64,000 nucleotides of DNA from Gremmenia infestans (taxonomy: Eukaryota; Ascomycota; Leotiomycetes; Helotiales; Hamatocanthoscyphaceae). The stretch is from assembly GCA_032629725.1 (NCBI GenBank), contig JAFEVB010000036.1:992001-1056000 (forward strand), written 5' to 3'. Every line of letters begins with the position of its first letter. Within the stretch, counting starts at the first letter, position 1. Shown in pieces: positions 1-10,478 of this stretch. The notes below the pieces were generated by a model. The model saw nothing but the letters and a program-made list of their open reading frames with translations. It had not been told where the DNA came from and did no database searches. The position numbers and the translations under genes were made by a program.

Positions 1-144
1 TTGCCCAGTGTCTCTTCCTTCCAGTCCTCCTAGATACTGCCGTGGACTGAGCCCAGCAGGCATGTCCATTGCTCCATATTGCGCACCTGCCGTATTCAGC
101 AGCGCGAATGCGATCGCTACCGGCAGAAAGTGTCGTGCAAGCAT
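1..144 (-). CDS. Secreted or cell-surface protein, N-terminal fragment
   Basis: An ATG at 144 opens a minus-strand frame that leaves the window after 48 codons without a stop, so this is the 5' end of a gene. The first 21 residues look like a secretion signal: a basic start (MLAR), a hydrophobic core (FLPVAIAFALL) and a small-residue cleavage site (TAGA, with cutting expected before QY). Only about 27 mature residues are visible and I recognise no family in them. A splice site inside this stretch cannot be excluded, but the frame stays open to the edge. The export signal is the only supported functional statement. The next gene, a cytochrome P450, lies on the same strand about 0.8 kb further right. 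Confidence 0.6.
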   Translation of the reverse strand, partial: MLARHFLPVAIAFALLNTAGAQYGAMDMPAGLSPRQYLGGLEGRDTGQ

Positions 145-928
145 TTCGATCGAGGTTCTTTTCTAAGCAGCTTTGCTCTACGGGTATTGGGACATCTGCT
201 CCTTTTACGCGATTGATAATTCCAGAAAAGGTATCGATGAATGACTGAACAAAGGAAAGGAAGTGAAATCGCACAAGGGCAACAGCTTGCTAAGCTACAC
301 ACCACCACACCTCTTTGTATGCACAGTAATTGCAAATGCATCGCGGAAAGAAGGGAAAGGTGTGGCTCCTTGCATCCTTGCCAGCTCTTCTCAGCTTACG
401 AGAAGCCGCACGAGTTCCCGATTCGTGGAGCTTCATGGATAAAGGAAGGGAAAAGGGTCTAGCCCTGCGAATCTCCTGCAGAGGCTGCGGCTGCATCCTC
501 TGATCCCGCCATCGTGGTTCTTTGGCAGTTGCTGCTTCTGGACAGCCCGCATGGACATGCTCGGAGAGGGGTGGTTTTGATGAAGCTCCAATTGGCGGGT
601 GCTCGTCGGAAAAGAATAATCTGGCGATCCTTCATGCGAGATGTGGCAAGGGGTCTTATTGGCTTAAGATCACCGGATGATTCGAGATTTGTTTTCCGAG
701 TTGATCAGGTTTCTTTGTATTCTGATGTTGTAAATCAGGGTTTGAAAAGTGGTTGGAAATATTGCATAATAATTGGTCTTTCCTTCGCTCCAAGCGAGCA
801 AAGAAGGACGCATCGACTATTATACTGTACCATACAAAGTGGATAGTTCAAACACAACGAATTAATGGGACTGCTTGAGCTTCAAAGTCTACTTGCAAGA
901 CAACCAACTTTCATAGATTAGAGTATAC
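145..928. other. Intergenic, no gene seen
   Basis: This holds the upstream region of the secreted-protein fragment and the 3' flank of the P450 gene. Several short frames are open here, but none has recognisable protein character or usable splice context. Confidence 0.5.
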
Positions 929-2814
929 TCACCCACGAGCAGGGAAGGACTCTGCTCCTCTCCTTACGAATCTCACTTTAACATTGTTACGCAATCTCAT
1001 AGCCAGCCCCGTTTCCCGATCCTCTACAGCGTGCAATGCCTTCTTCCTCGTCTCGTCCCACGCGGCCCCATTTTCAGGCACTAACTCAATAGAATGATCT
1101 TTCAACAACACCGCGATCAAAGTACAGAATTCCACTTGAGCGAACTTCCTTCCTAGACACCCCCTGAACCCGCTGCTAAATGCCAAAAAAGCTCCTTTGC
1201 GCGGACAGAAAAGATAAGGATGCGCGGGGGATTCATTCGAAGAATCATGTGGGGGATTGTAATCTTCTGGCATGAGCCAGCGAGAAAGTCGGAATTCCTG
1301 CGAATCTGAGCCCCAGTATTTGGAGTTCCTTTGGACGCCCACAATATCGAGGTTCACTCTGCTCATAGGGGGAATCTGGATAGTCTTCCCTTCGTGGGTG
1401 ATCGTTTGGATGCTGTTCGAGGAGAATTTGGGCGACATAACTACGGGAGGGTAGAAGCGTAGGACCTCGAGCTGTGTAATAGTAAGCTTGCGTATAAAAT
1501 TGGTTGTTCCCCGGCAGAGTTACCATCAAAGCCATGATAATTCTCATCTTGGGATAGTCGTCATATGAAAGCTCTTCTCCAACTTTTTTCGTTGCCCATA
1601 TGCCATCGATTTCCTTTTGTATTTGCATCTGTATCTGCGGGTCGCTTGCCAAGAGAACCAGGGCAGTCTTCAGTGTTGATGCGCTTGTTTCATGGCCAGC
1701 GACCATAAATATGTAGATGTTCCCAATCGTCTCTTGTTCACTAAGTCCCATGGCATTGTCTCCCGAGCTGCCTTTGACAATACTGCCCAGCAAATCGCCT
1801 GCGCTGTTTTCATTATATTTCTCGGCCCTATGAGCTTCCATCATTTCACGCGTATAAGATTGAAAATGGTCTGAAGCCTGGGTCAGATACCGAAGCGGGC
1901 TGTTGCGTAATATCACTTCCGGGACTCCTATAAGGATACGGATGTTATTCATCACGAGAGTCAGGCTATTTTGGAAAGGCAAGCTCTTCTGATCAGTTAA
2001 TGACATATCACTTTCTTCTTTCTCCGAAGACGGGTGGCTCTGCTCGCTCTTAGCAGCAACAGACGTGGTGGGCCAGGCAGCTTTGAGATTGAAAGATGCC
2101 CCTGAGATGACGTTGAGAGTGAGAGTCATGGTCCAGTGGATTAGATCCTTGACCACCGGTTCATGGCCAGGAGCAGCCTTTTTTCCATCAGCGTCGTGTA
2201 TGAACGAATTCAGCATCTTCTTAGTCTGAATAACAGTTTGGTGAAATACGAGACTACTGAGTGTCAACAATTAAGCTCTCAAACTTTCATGGTAAATATT
2301 CTCACCCACTATTTTTCTCGTTGAAAGGAGGTGCTGTGATCTTACGATGCCTTTGCCAATCCGCTCCCTCTGTTGTAACAACATTGGGCCCAAAGACGGC
2401 TAAAGCCACGTAATCCCCCGCGGATTTTGGGAAGTCTTTCCATCTATGAACAACTTGGGAAATCACATCTGCATCTGAAGTCCACAGTGCAACCCCTCCC
2501 GGCCCAGCTGTCCAATACGTATCAGATCCAAGCTCTTCGATAGGCAATTTCCCTCTCGAGAGCCAGTTGAAGTCCTTTTTCACATAGAGCATCCAATGAC
2601 CCCAATTGAACGGGAGATTTTCAATTATTGGTGCGAGCCATAGTGAGAAGAGCCAGAAAAGCTGTGAATCTCGGGGACTGTGTATCGAGACGCTCGGAAT
2701 AGGTGATGTTGCTGCAAAGCGTCTGGCTGCACGCCCGGACAGGAAATAGGTCATTCCCTTTTGGCCGACATAGGCGGCGAGCAGTCCATAGGCCAGGACG
2801 AGGAGGTTGAGCAT
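929..2814 (-). CDS. Cytochrome P450 monooxygenase
   Basis: Three exons (2814-2306, 2253-1524, 1471-929) joined across two 52-nt GT-AG introns give about 593 residues. The N-terminus is a hydrophobic membrane anchor (MLNLLVLAYGLLAAY), so the enzyme should sit on the ER with its catalytic domain in the cytosol. The I-helix oxygen-activation motif AGHETS is near residue 355. The ExxR motif reads EVLR near 415-418 and only appears once the second intron is removed, followed by FYPPVV. The haem loop FSSGFRGCLG has its cysteine ligand near 518. The protein is longer than a usual microsomal P450 of about 500-530 residues, partly because of a Ser/Glu-rich insertion near 232-259. The first intron's acceptor could also lie a few bases upstream, adding one residue. 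The substrate cannot be told from sequence, and no biosynthetic backbone gene lies nearby. Confidence 0.92.
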
Positions 2815-3873
2815 CTCGATTCGATATGACCTGAACTGGATTTGGTGCTCAGAGTACTGGTAGATATATTGTTGCTACCACTCGCATCACACAGTATCGA
2901 GGTATGGTTGGTCTCGCTTAAGGAAACAATTGGGTCATGTCGTCTAGTATATGTAGGGCTGCGGGAGAGACTCGTATAGCTCAGGCTCTACTGTACCTAC
3001 ATGTACGAAATAGAGCATCGGCACCCTTGAATGTATTGAAATTAACGATATTTACGAATTAAATGCTTAATGATGCTTACCGTATCTATTGATTAGTCAG
3101 ATATATGGGAGATGATTGCACTATACTAAAGTACGTAAAAATAGTCAGTATTACATCTAAAAATAGGCCTAGACTATAAGTATTAGGCTTAGTCTAAACA
3201 TTAATACTTGAATTAAATGAGGTGTAATTTATTAGTTTCTAATCGATCCCGGAAGTTAATGATAATTTCGTAAATATCAATGCCCTAGTACGAAATAACT
3301 GTCAGAATGAGGCACAAAAACTCGCATCTTTTACGCCACTTTTTTTTATATACGTACTCGTGGAGCTCGTATAAAGTCCTCATTTAACTCGCTCTACTCT
3401 AGCTTTATACGAAAGGACTAATCAGATGCTTCTCTCTGCGACCCTATTCGCGAAATGATGTAAAATAAAATGGATATGTTAGTGGCGAGATAGTACGTAG
3501 GGTATTGAAAACACTTGACATTGAAACATACTAGCATTTTTTTGTCTGACACTCCCCACTACCCAGCGCGGATCTCTATAATCCTACGTACCGGGATGTG
3601 ACTAGCTTATAATCCTAGTATAGTATAAGCCTCTAGAATAGCGGGACTAAACCAATCTTAAAGTGAGATTTCCCAAGTTTTCAATTGGAGCTCAGTCTCT
3701 TTTGACCAGACTATACTCGCGTAAGACGCGAGTAAATATAGGTTTCATTGACCGCCTGGCGTATTGATTAGGTCTTGGTCGCTTGAAACTGTTAAAATGG
3801 TAAAAGAGTATGTAGTTCGTGACTTCGTTGCTTTGATTTCTCTATCTATAGGTCCACTTTATGCCCCTGTTCT
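2815..3873. repeat. AT-rich, RIP-like decayed sequence
   Basis: About 1 kb with no usable reading frame and dense TpA steps. A hand count over 3121-3240 gives about 23 TpA against 13 ApT, and about 6 CpA+TpG against 15 ApC+GpT. That is the pattern left by repeat-induced point mutation in ascomycetes. Short inverted repeats survive, for example CGTATAAAG/CTTTATACG near 3368-3412. The part next to 2814 is presumably the P450 promoter. The original element cannot be identified. Confidence 0.5.
3715..3733. repeat. Short GC-rich hairpin in the AT-rich relic
   Basis: Two perfect 8-nt arms (ACTCGCGT and ACGCGAGT) are separated by a 3-nt loop. The CpG-rich arms stand out from the TA-rich surroundings. 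Function is unknown; it could be a remnant of an element terminus. Confidence 0.45.
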
Positions 3874-6540
3874 TCACATAATATCTCTCAGAATACTCTT
3901 CAAATTCTCCTGAACACCCCCCTTCTGAATATCCGCCTTCTGAACACTCGTCCCATTCTGCCATCCCTTTTCAAAATCCAGCAGCCTCTTACTCAACACC
4001 GTAGCATTATAATTTCCAAACGGCACCTCAGTCAAATATTGCCCAAAGATCTCCCACCGCGGTACATAATAACCACTGACCAATCCTCCCCAGCTCTTCG
4101 ATGCGTAATCATTGATCTCCCCATTCGGACCCCACAGCGTGATCTGATTGCGAGCATTATATTCGTAGAATGACTGTAATGTGGTATTGTCGGTTTGGGA
4201 GCGCGCGGCGTTGATCCACGTAGAGAGGGAGAAAGAGGGGTTCGTTAGGAGGACGGAGTCTAGGGTGCTAAGAAGACCAGTGAGGTTCTGGGAGAGAGTT
4301 GCGATCATGGGATTCGTGGAATTCGTGGATCCCGATGGATATTTGTAGGCTGAGATGAGCGAACTATAGATAATGTTGAAGTTATTGCTGAACACCTGCC
4401 TCGTGACGTCTACCATATCGTATTGAAAGGCCGGGTTATCCCATAGAGAAGGATTACTCGTTGCCGCCGAGTACATGAGATGCCATGCATCCGTGAGGGT
4501 GGATGGATCATATGCCACGGTTGTGGCGTGGTGTCCTGTTCGTCCTAGAATGGCTGTAATATTTGGCGACAGTTCAAAGACGGATTTGGTGACCGCTTGC
4601 GTAGTGGCATTTGTGTTGTTGTAGACTGTTGCTCGCATCATGTCCCATGCTGTGTATAGATCAGAGGGAATAGGCCCATTGCCGGAGTACCGACGTGTCA
4701 CCCAGTCAAAGAAGTAGGCCTCAGTATCGATGGGAGATTCCGACCACTAGATCACGGAGAGTTAGTTATTTCCTATTCAGCACAGTTTCAGGAGTAGAGG
4801 GAGCCTATGCTTCCAGTTTGAGAAACTTATGGGAGGAGTTAGAGCACATAAGACGAAACATAATAGAATGAGGCAGGGTAAAATCAAAGAGCCAGTTATC
4901 CTTACAGCTTGATCGAGGAGTAAATCATACATGATCTCATTACCTTCCTGGCCTTCCATTGTCAGCCCAAATCCAACCAATGAGCCCGAGCTCGCATTAG
5001 CTAGTGCTTCGATTGGATTAATAGTGACGTTCAAGATCTGTCCATATAATCCCATATTTCCTCCATAGTCGTGGAGTTGACACCAAATCCAAGGCTTGCC
5101 GTAGTAGGACTTTACCCTCGCATTGCTCCATTGAGGTTGGGACTCCGAGTATAAATCCAAGACTAACATGTCACTGTTGTCTGAAACTCCTCCCAGATAA
5201 GCTTTAACGTTTGGCCCTGTCCAGAACGTAGAGCTGGAATAGAAGAGCCATCCCTAGATATCAAGATCTCGGAGTTAGTAGTGCCAAAAATGGGGAGTTG
5301 AGAGATACTTCAGGAGACCTAAAACATTGCTCTCGAGACATCTAAAATATGAGAATACCTTCCGGTAAGTTGACTTACCTGCATGAGCCAAATTGCATCT
5401 GGGTCGGCGGCTTTCAAACTTTTCATGGTGTTATTCGAAACCCCACTCAGATAGTCAGTGGAGTTCGAGAAAGGATCGTTTTCGTTGTACTGATCAAGCG
5501 TATAGAAGTGAGTGATATTTCCCAAAGCTTCAGCTTGTTTTGAAATGAAGCTTATCTGCAATTTCTCAAATGCAGGATCAACCGGTTCCAGGAAAGTAAC
5601 ATTGGTATACTGGGTAGAGAATTCATTCCAAGCAGAGCCATTGACAACAGTTGCATTTGGTAGCACTCGAGTGATCGCCATCGGAACGAAACCAGTAAAG
5701 CATGGAAGCACAGGAGTCATTCCCAGATCTACCATACGTTTGGTTATGTTTTTCTGCAATTCGAATTGGTTGTCGATCCACTCCATGGGTAGGTCTCCCC
5801 CCCAAGAACCTTGTATATTGCCAAAACGATTCCATGCTTGGAAGGCTGGTCCGCTTAGATAAGTATTGATTTCGGCATCGTTGAAACCTAATTCTCGGAA
5901 TGCTTCCACAAGGATTTTCTCCTGCCCCACCCAGGCAAGAGGCAAGTTCACACCCCGTAAAGCTAGCCAATCAAGCTCTAGCTCCCAGTCTTCCCATGTC
6001 CAGAATGCAGAAGTGTAAGAGAAAGTGACTATATCGACTGTCAGCGAAGGACATGGTGATTTTCATTGTTAGTTACACCTACCTGTATTGAAATGATACC
6101 TCCACGGAACGATGCTTGAACCACTTATAGGCTGATCCAAGGGAGGCAGATCCGAAGGTCCTGTATCTAGACGACTCCCAATAAACCAAAAAATATCAAC
6201 ATGTACAGTATCTGTCAAATATCGATGCAATCTGGGACCTTCTCGTCAGCTGAGACGTTTCTCACACAATGTGCTTTACTTACCCGCTCGCCAGTGCAAT
6301 GGCCGAATTCCCCTCAACGAGAATCTTTCCTTCTGGCGTAGACGAAATGGTATACTCATCGTTGATATCCCTAATCGCTGTCGAAATTGGAAATGTCTCA
6401 TTTCCAGTGAGACGAAACTCAAATATATCTACATGATCTGGGAGTCGTCGTTTTACCAAGTCAAGAATTCCCTGGGTTGATTGTGTTCTCACAGCAACGA
6501 CTGCTGTCGTGAGCCATACCAGACATACGGAGAACTGCAT
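3874..6540 (-). CDS. Alpha-N-acetylglucosaminidase, GH89 (NAGLU family), secreted
   Basis: Five exons (6540-6284, 6231-6083, 6028-5379, 5253-4906, 4746-3874) give about 758 residues, close to the family's usual length. The ATG at 6540 was preferred over an upstream in-frame ATG at 6636 because it starts directly with a signal peptide (MQFSVCLVWLTTAVVAV). Family landmarks follow in order: SGLHRYL, WRYHFNT-VTFSYTSAFWTWEDW across a splice junction, GVNLPLAWVGQE, the NEN motif with a Glu near 318, DAIWLMQ-GWLF across another junction, and LDLYSESQPQW with a Glu near 389. Both Glu match the two catalytic acids of human NAGLU by context. GH89 enzymes release terminal alpha-linked N-acetylglucosamine from glycans. 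Many N-x-S/T sites fit a glycosylated extracellular or vacuolar enzyme. Introns 3 (125 nt) and 4 (159 nt) are longer than usual here. Confidence 0.93.
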
Positions 6541-7398
6541 GTTTTCCTTACCAATCGAAGAGTAAGATGTCAAGAAGAAGGGAAGGTCGAAGCAATTCCA
6601 GCCTCTCCAATCTTTAGCACCAACAACGCCCCTCACGGACCTGCCAGGAACAACATTTTGTTAGCGCGCCTTAATGCAACGTTGCTGCATTGTGAAATCA
6701 CTGTCCTGCGGTGAATGGGCAACTATAGACAAGAGGGTCGTTAAGCAAATGTAGAACATCGAGATCCGCCCCACTTTTGTAGAATATTCCTTATATAAGA
6801 CAGGCTAGGGCCTATTTAGTGCTATTTTACTACGGTGCCTTACTCGAGTAAGGCATCTATCTACACTAGCGAGTCATAATTATTTGACATTTACATGATT
6901 TAGAACGTCTAACATCAATTGAAAGCCCCCTAAAGTCTAAACTGATGTCTGTGCAAGTAGAATTTAAAAGACCCACTTTTGCAGAATCAGGCCCCGCCTT
7001 TTATTGCTTCCTGTCTGGCCTGACTATGAAATACCTGATACCTTGAATATACGGCGCCACGCAGGCACAATTCTATGCTAGCAAAATCCGCTGAACGACC
7101 CTACCTTAAGACAAGGGTCCTCACTATAATCCGTACAGCCAGGTAATGAAGCCTTGCTCTAGAAGGCAGGTGGTCGCTGGAAAGTGGGGTAGATCCTCAA
7201 CCGAGTCACGTAAACATGATTGGCTCCCCTGATTGGTCGTGGTCTTCTGGATGTACACAGTACAGTACGGAGCGTTTGAGATTTGAGATAAGAATGCTAG
7301 CGGCAGGAACAATCATTCATGAATATCTAGATATTGACGTTGCAGATGAAAGATAAAATCTGATTCCAGAGACCGAAGCACAACAAGTAGAGATTTAC
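6541..7398. other. Intergenic between NAGLU and dioxygenase genes
   Basis: This is the promoter side of the GH89 gene and the 3' flank of the dioxygenase gene. It is AT-rich around 6750-7000 and carries a long perfect palindrome. A 62-codon minus-strand frame near 7124-7312 has no recognisable features and is not called. Confidence 0.5.
6836..6855. repeat. Perfect 20-bp palindrome
   Basis: The sequence TGCCTTACTCGAGTAAGGCA equals its own reverse complement. It lies about 300 bp upstream of the GH89 start. It could be a dimeric regulator's binding site or the fused ends of a small inverted-repeat element; the sequence does not decide. Confidence 0.5.
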
Positions 7399-8948
7399 CT
7401 ACACCTTTCTCTCCTGACAATACTTATCCACCTCTTTCTTCAACGTCTCTCGCTGGACGTATAACTTATCCATAACATCCTCACATTCTCTGCCCAGCGC
7501 CTTGTCACTTCCCTCCCAGACGTCAACCATGGCTTGCATCACTGCTTGCAACTGGTTTGGTAGCCAGGTTACGATCGGGCTTCCACCTGTCGCCACTGGA
7601 TGAGTTGTCTTCTTCAAGATATACTCGCGAGTAAAGCACCAATGTCTCCATCTAAAGTCACGGACTTGGTTGAGGATGAGCAAATACAGCGCTGCAGATG
7701 ATGGATCTTGTAGTGCAAAGGATTTCAAGGAAATATCGCTGGAGCGAGCCTTGACATATTCGAGGAACTCCCGATGGTTTCCCGGGCGGTATGAGCGGAA
7801 ATCTTGTAGAATAGTTGTCAAAGGCGTATCCGGCATTGTGATTTGCAGGAAATTGTCACAGAGAGGAATCTGTGAACATCAGTCAGCAAGCAGAAATCTA
7901 TGGATATAAATGAAGTTACCATGCTATCGTTTGCACCGGATTCTCCCCGGAAAGATAGAGGCTCGTCCGAGACACCCTCGTATATGACTCCATTTGGGAA
8001 CATGGATTGACTAGTAATGCCGAATATGAAAGTTCGAAAAGAAGTGTAATCTCCTGGTTTACTCTTTCCCCACATACCTCGCGAAGTGTCAATTTCAGTC
8101 GTCTTGATCTACGGAGGGAGAAACAAATGAAATTACATACCGTCCATAACCTTGTTGACTTTTGTCATGCTCGATACGATCTTTTCTAGGCCGTCATTGA
8201 AGGCTTTGCGATCGGTGCCACTGCAAGCGTCGAGTGCAGAGACAACACCATCAACTAGGGGCCCTGAGTTTTGTACCATGTCAACGTGCACCAGAACGAA
8301 TCCGGCCTCGGACGACTTCGGGTCAAGACCATGCTCAAAGGCACGAATAAGGCGGAGGTTGTCGTATTGCAAGCCATTCTTTGGATCCTGCAGCTGATAG
8401 TTGAATAGGGCATAACTGCCAGCGTATTCCATAAAGGGTTTAAAGCCAGCTCTGTATTAATGTTAGGAAGTACTGATGATGGGTCAACGGTTTACTCACA
8501 ACTCAGCACATCTCGATATTGGTAACGATATGACAGCAGGAAGTGTTTGACGGCCAAGGCCGTAACCCTCACCCTTCATGAATCTCTCATGGCATGGTTC
8601 CAGCAAGTAGGCCGAAGCTAGAAATGAATAATCACGGTAGAGTGCGTTTTGCAGTGGTAGATTATCTTTGTACTTATCGATGGCGCTGGTGAGGTCGGGC
8701 AGCTCCTTGAGGACAGTCTCGCCCAGAGAAGAGGTTGCCAGGAGGCCTGGAGTACCATCAAGAGTCTTGATAGGCATGCGGGTCAAAATAGACTCGAGCG
8801 CATCGAACTCTGCAGGTAAGCGGATGATAGGATTCGCACGGGGAAGGAAACCACGAGTGGTGGAGACCATGAAGGCGGGAAGTGTCGTATCTTCTGGTTT
8901 GGTGTCTCGAAGAACATTGAAAGAGGATGAAGGGGTTACGGAACCCAT
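7399..8948 (-). CDS. Indoleamine 2,3-dioxygenase
   Basis: Four exons (8948-8500, 8451-8141, 8077-7920, 7869-7399) give about 462 residues. The family core is clear: AGFKPFMEYAGSYALFNYQL, then KVMDGMWGKSKPGDYTSFRTFIFGI across the second junction, and FRWRHWCFTREYILKKT-HPVATGGSPIVTWLPNQL near the C-terminus. The histidine near 382 in RHW is at the position of the proximal haem ligand. The enzyme opens the indole ring of tryptophan to N-formylkynurenine, the first step of the kynurenine route to NAD and of tryptophan breakdown. The acceptor at 8078-8080 (GAG before GTATG) is weak but is the only one that restores frame and motif. An upstream in-frame ATG at 9029 would add 27 residues; I chose 8948 by comparison with the usual fungal N-terminus. 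Two CGG/CCG palindromes lie upstream. Confidence 0.92.
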
Positions 8949-9081
8949 GTCGGAGGCTTTAGAAAACAACTGAAGACTTAGGGAGGCAGGTAAGGGTAGT
9001 TGATGATGTCGATGAAGGAGGGAAGACAAAGAACTTGCACAATCTGAGAGAATTTTCCATCTTTTATAGATTTGTGGGCGT

Positions 9082-9101
9082 GGCCGGAATGTAATCCGGC
9101 C
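9082..9101. promoter_or_regulatory. Candidate Zn2Cys6 site upstream of dioxygenase (proximal)
   Basis: GGCCGGAATGTAATCCGGCC has 7-bp inverted arms and contains CGG-N8-CCG, the layout bound by dimeric fungal Zn2Cys6 regulators. It lies 134 bp upstream of the dioxygenase ATG. Binding is inferred only from this layout and its near-repetition at 9476. Confidence 0.45.
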
Positions 9102-9475
9102 TTCAAAGCGTCACGACTATTTAAAACCCCACTTGGAGAATCTGTTGATAAGACCAGCCAACGTCTGATTTGGCCTCGGGTTCTTGAATATAGAGTGCGT
9201 ATCACTTCAGTCTGGAAAATCGTACTGGGTAATGAAAGGAGAACAAAGGGGAATCGTGTGTACGACATCAATATCACTAGTAGCGCGCATTGAGACCAGA
9301 GCCATGTACTATCTTACAGATTCTCCTCAGTGAATGCAGTACAAATATTGAAATATCAAACTTAGTCTCATACAAAGCGAACTGTTGTAAGACCTAAGTA
9401 ATTCGGTGCAAAGAGAAATAATGAAGTTATTCGACATTGCCTGATAGGTTCCGTAGCCCATTTTATTGGTTGTTT

Positions 9476-9494
9476 GGCCGGATTCATTCCGGCC
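9476..9494. promoter_or_regulatory. Candidate Zn2Cys6 site upstream of dioxygenase (distal)
   Basis: GGCCGGATTCATTCCGGCC has the same 7-bp arms with a 5-nt spacer (CGG-N7-CCG). It equals the reverse complement of the proximal site minus one base and lies 528 bp upstream of the ATG. Confidence 0.42.
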
Positions 9495-9750
9495 TCAACT
9501 AGGCGGTGGGTCAACACCAAACGAGTTACGAGATAAGAATTGCAAGTTGAGCAGGGAGCGATAGCCAAACCACATGAGCAGCTTGGAGGTACCGATATCT
9601 GGAAACTCATGGTTGCTAATTTGTCTGCAGCTCTCGAGCTTATTTGATCAGCCCGACCAGCCAAGTATGACAAGTCAAGGACTGAACTGCTAAGAGTACG
9701 TACGTTATCAAACAGACAGCGTCAAAGAAATGGGGTCACAAGTCTATTGA

Positions 9751-9984
9751 GCTATCTCAGACGACTTCCTAGAAAATGATCAACTCAATCTAAAGAATTT
9801 TCAAGCATTGACAAATTTCGCGAATTTGTGGAAGATTGCCGCAAGCCGGTACGAAGGAAAAGCTACAAGAGAGCTGTTGGATCAAGGTGCCCAGGAGGAC
9901 TTGAACATGGCAGAAAAGGAGAGAAAGGCTCGTCTGGCCTGCCAACAAAGGGAGAAAACGTATCTATGCCTAAAGGCTACTTAG
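9751..9984 (+). pseudogene. Coding-like relic, unidentified
   Basis: After a TGA at 9748, 77 open codons run to a TAG at 9982. The translation reads like real protein (FQALTNFANLWKIAASRYEG, then ATRELLDQGAQEDLNMAEKE). The only ATG lies deep inside the frame, and I found no flanking exon that would extend it. It may be an isolated exon or the tail of a lost gene. Family unknown. Confidence 0.25.
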
Positions 9985-10478
9985 ACAACGTCGGGTTTAT
10001 GAAATAGGCCACGGATGTCTTCTGGCCATCCAATGACCACGCCTGTGTATATGAGGGTGTGCCCAGAGACACCACGAAAGTCTTCTCATGGTTTTTATCG
10101 TCGTTGCAATCGTCTCAAGAATGAAGCTTTGCAACTGAGGTTGCAAGTAACGAAAGAAGCGAAAAGCAGGTGTCTTGATTGAGAAGACAGCCTCCACACG
10201 TGACACATAGCCAATATTTGGAGGACAAGGTATCACAGTCTTATTACTATCTCTTAGTTGAGTGTCTAACTGAAAGATGGGCAAAGTGGAGCATCTCCAT
10301 GGGATTACGATTCCTTTAGTCTAATTCTGACATTTCGAATGCGTATTTTGTGAGTGAGAAAGTTGTGTACCGGCAACAACCGATTTAATCAGGGTATTCT
10401 ATCAAGCATCCTGCCAATAACGGATATATTCTAGCTTATCTTCATATATTCCAAAGGGAAGAAGCTTCACAACACTTC

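Larger units (their letters stand above)
8949..10478. other. Intergenic: dioxygenase promoter and RTA1-like 3' flank
   Basis: Besides the two palindromes and one coding-like relic at 9751-9984, nothing recognisable is present. Several 70-100 codon frames occur but none shows domains or splice-supported continuity. Confidence 0.5.

Noticed and set aside
9072..9293. 73-codon plus-strand frame in the dioxygenase promoter
   Set aside because: It has no protein character and overlaps the proximal palindrome.
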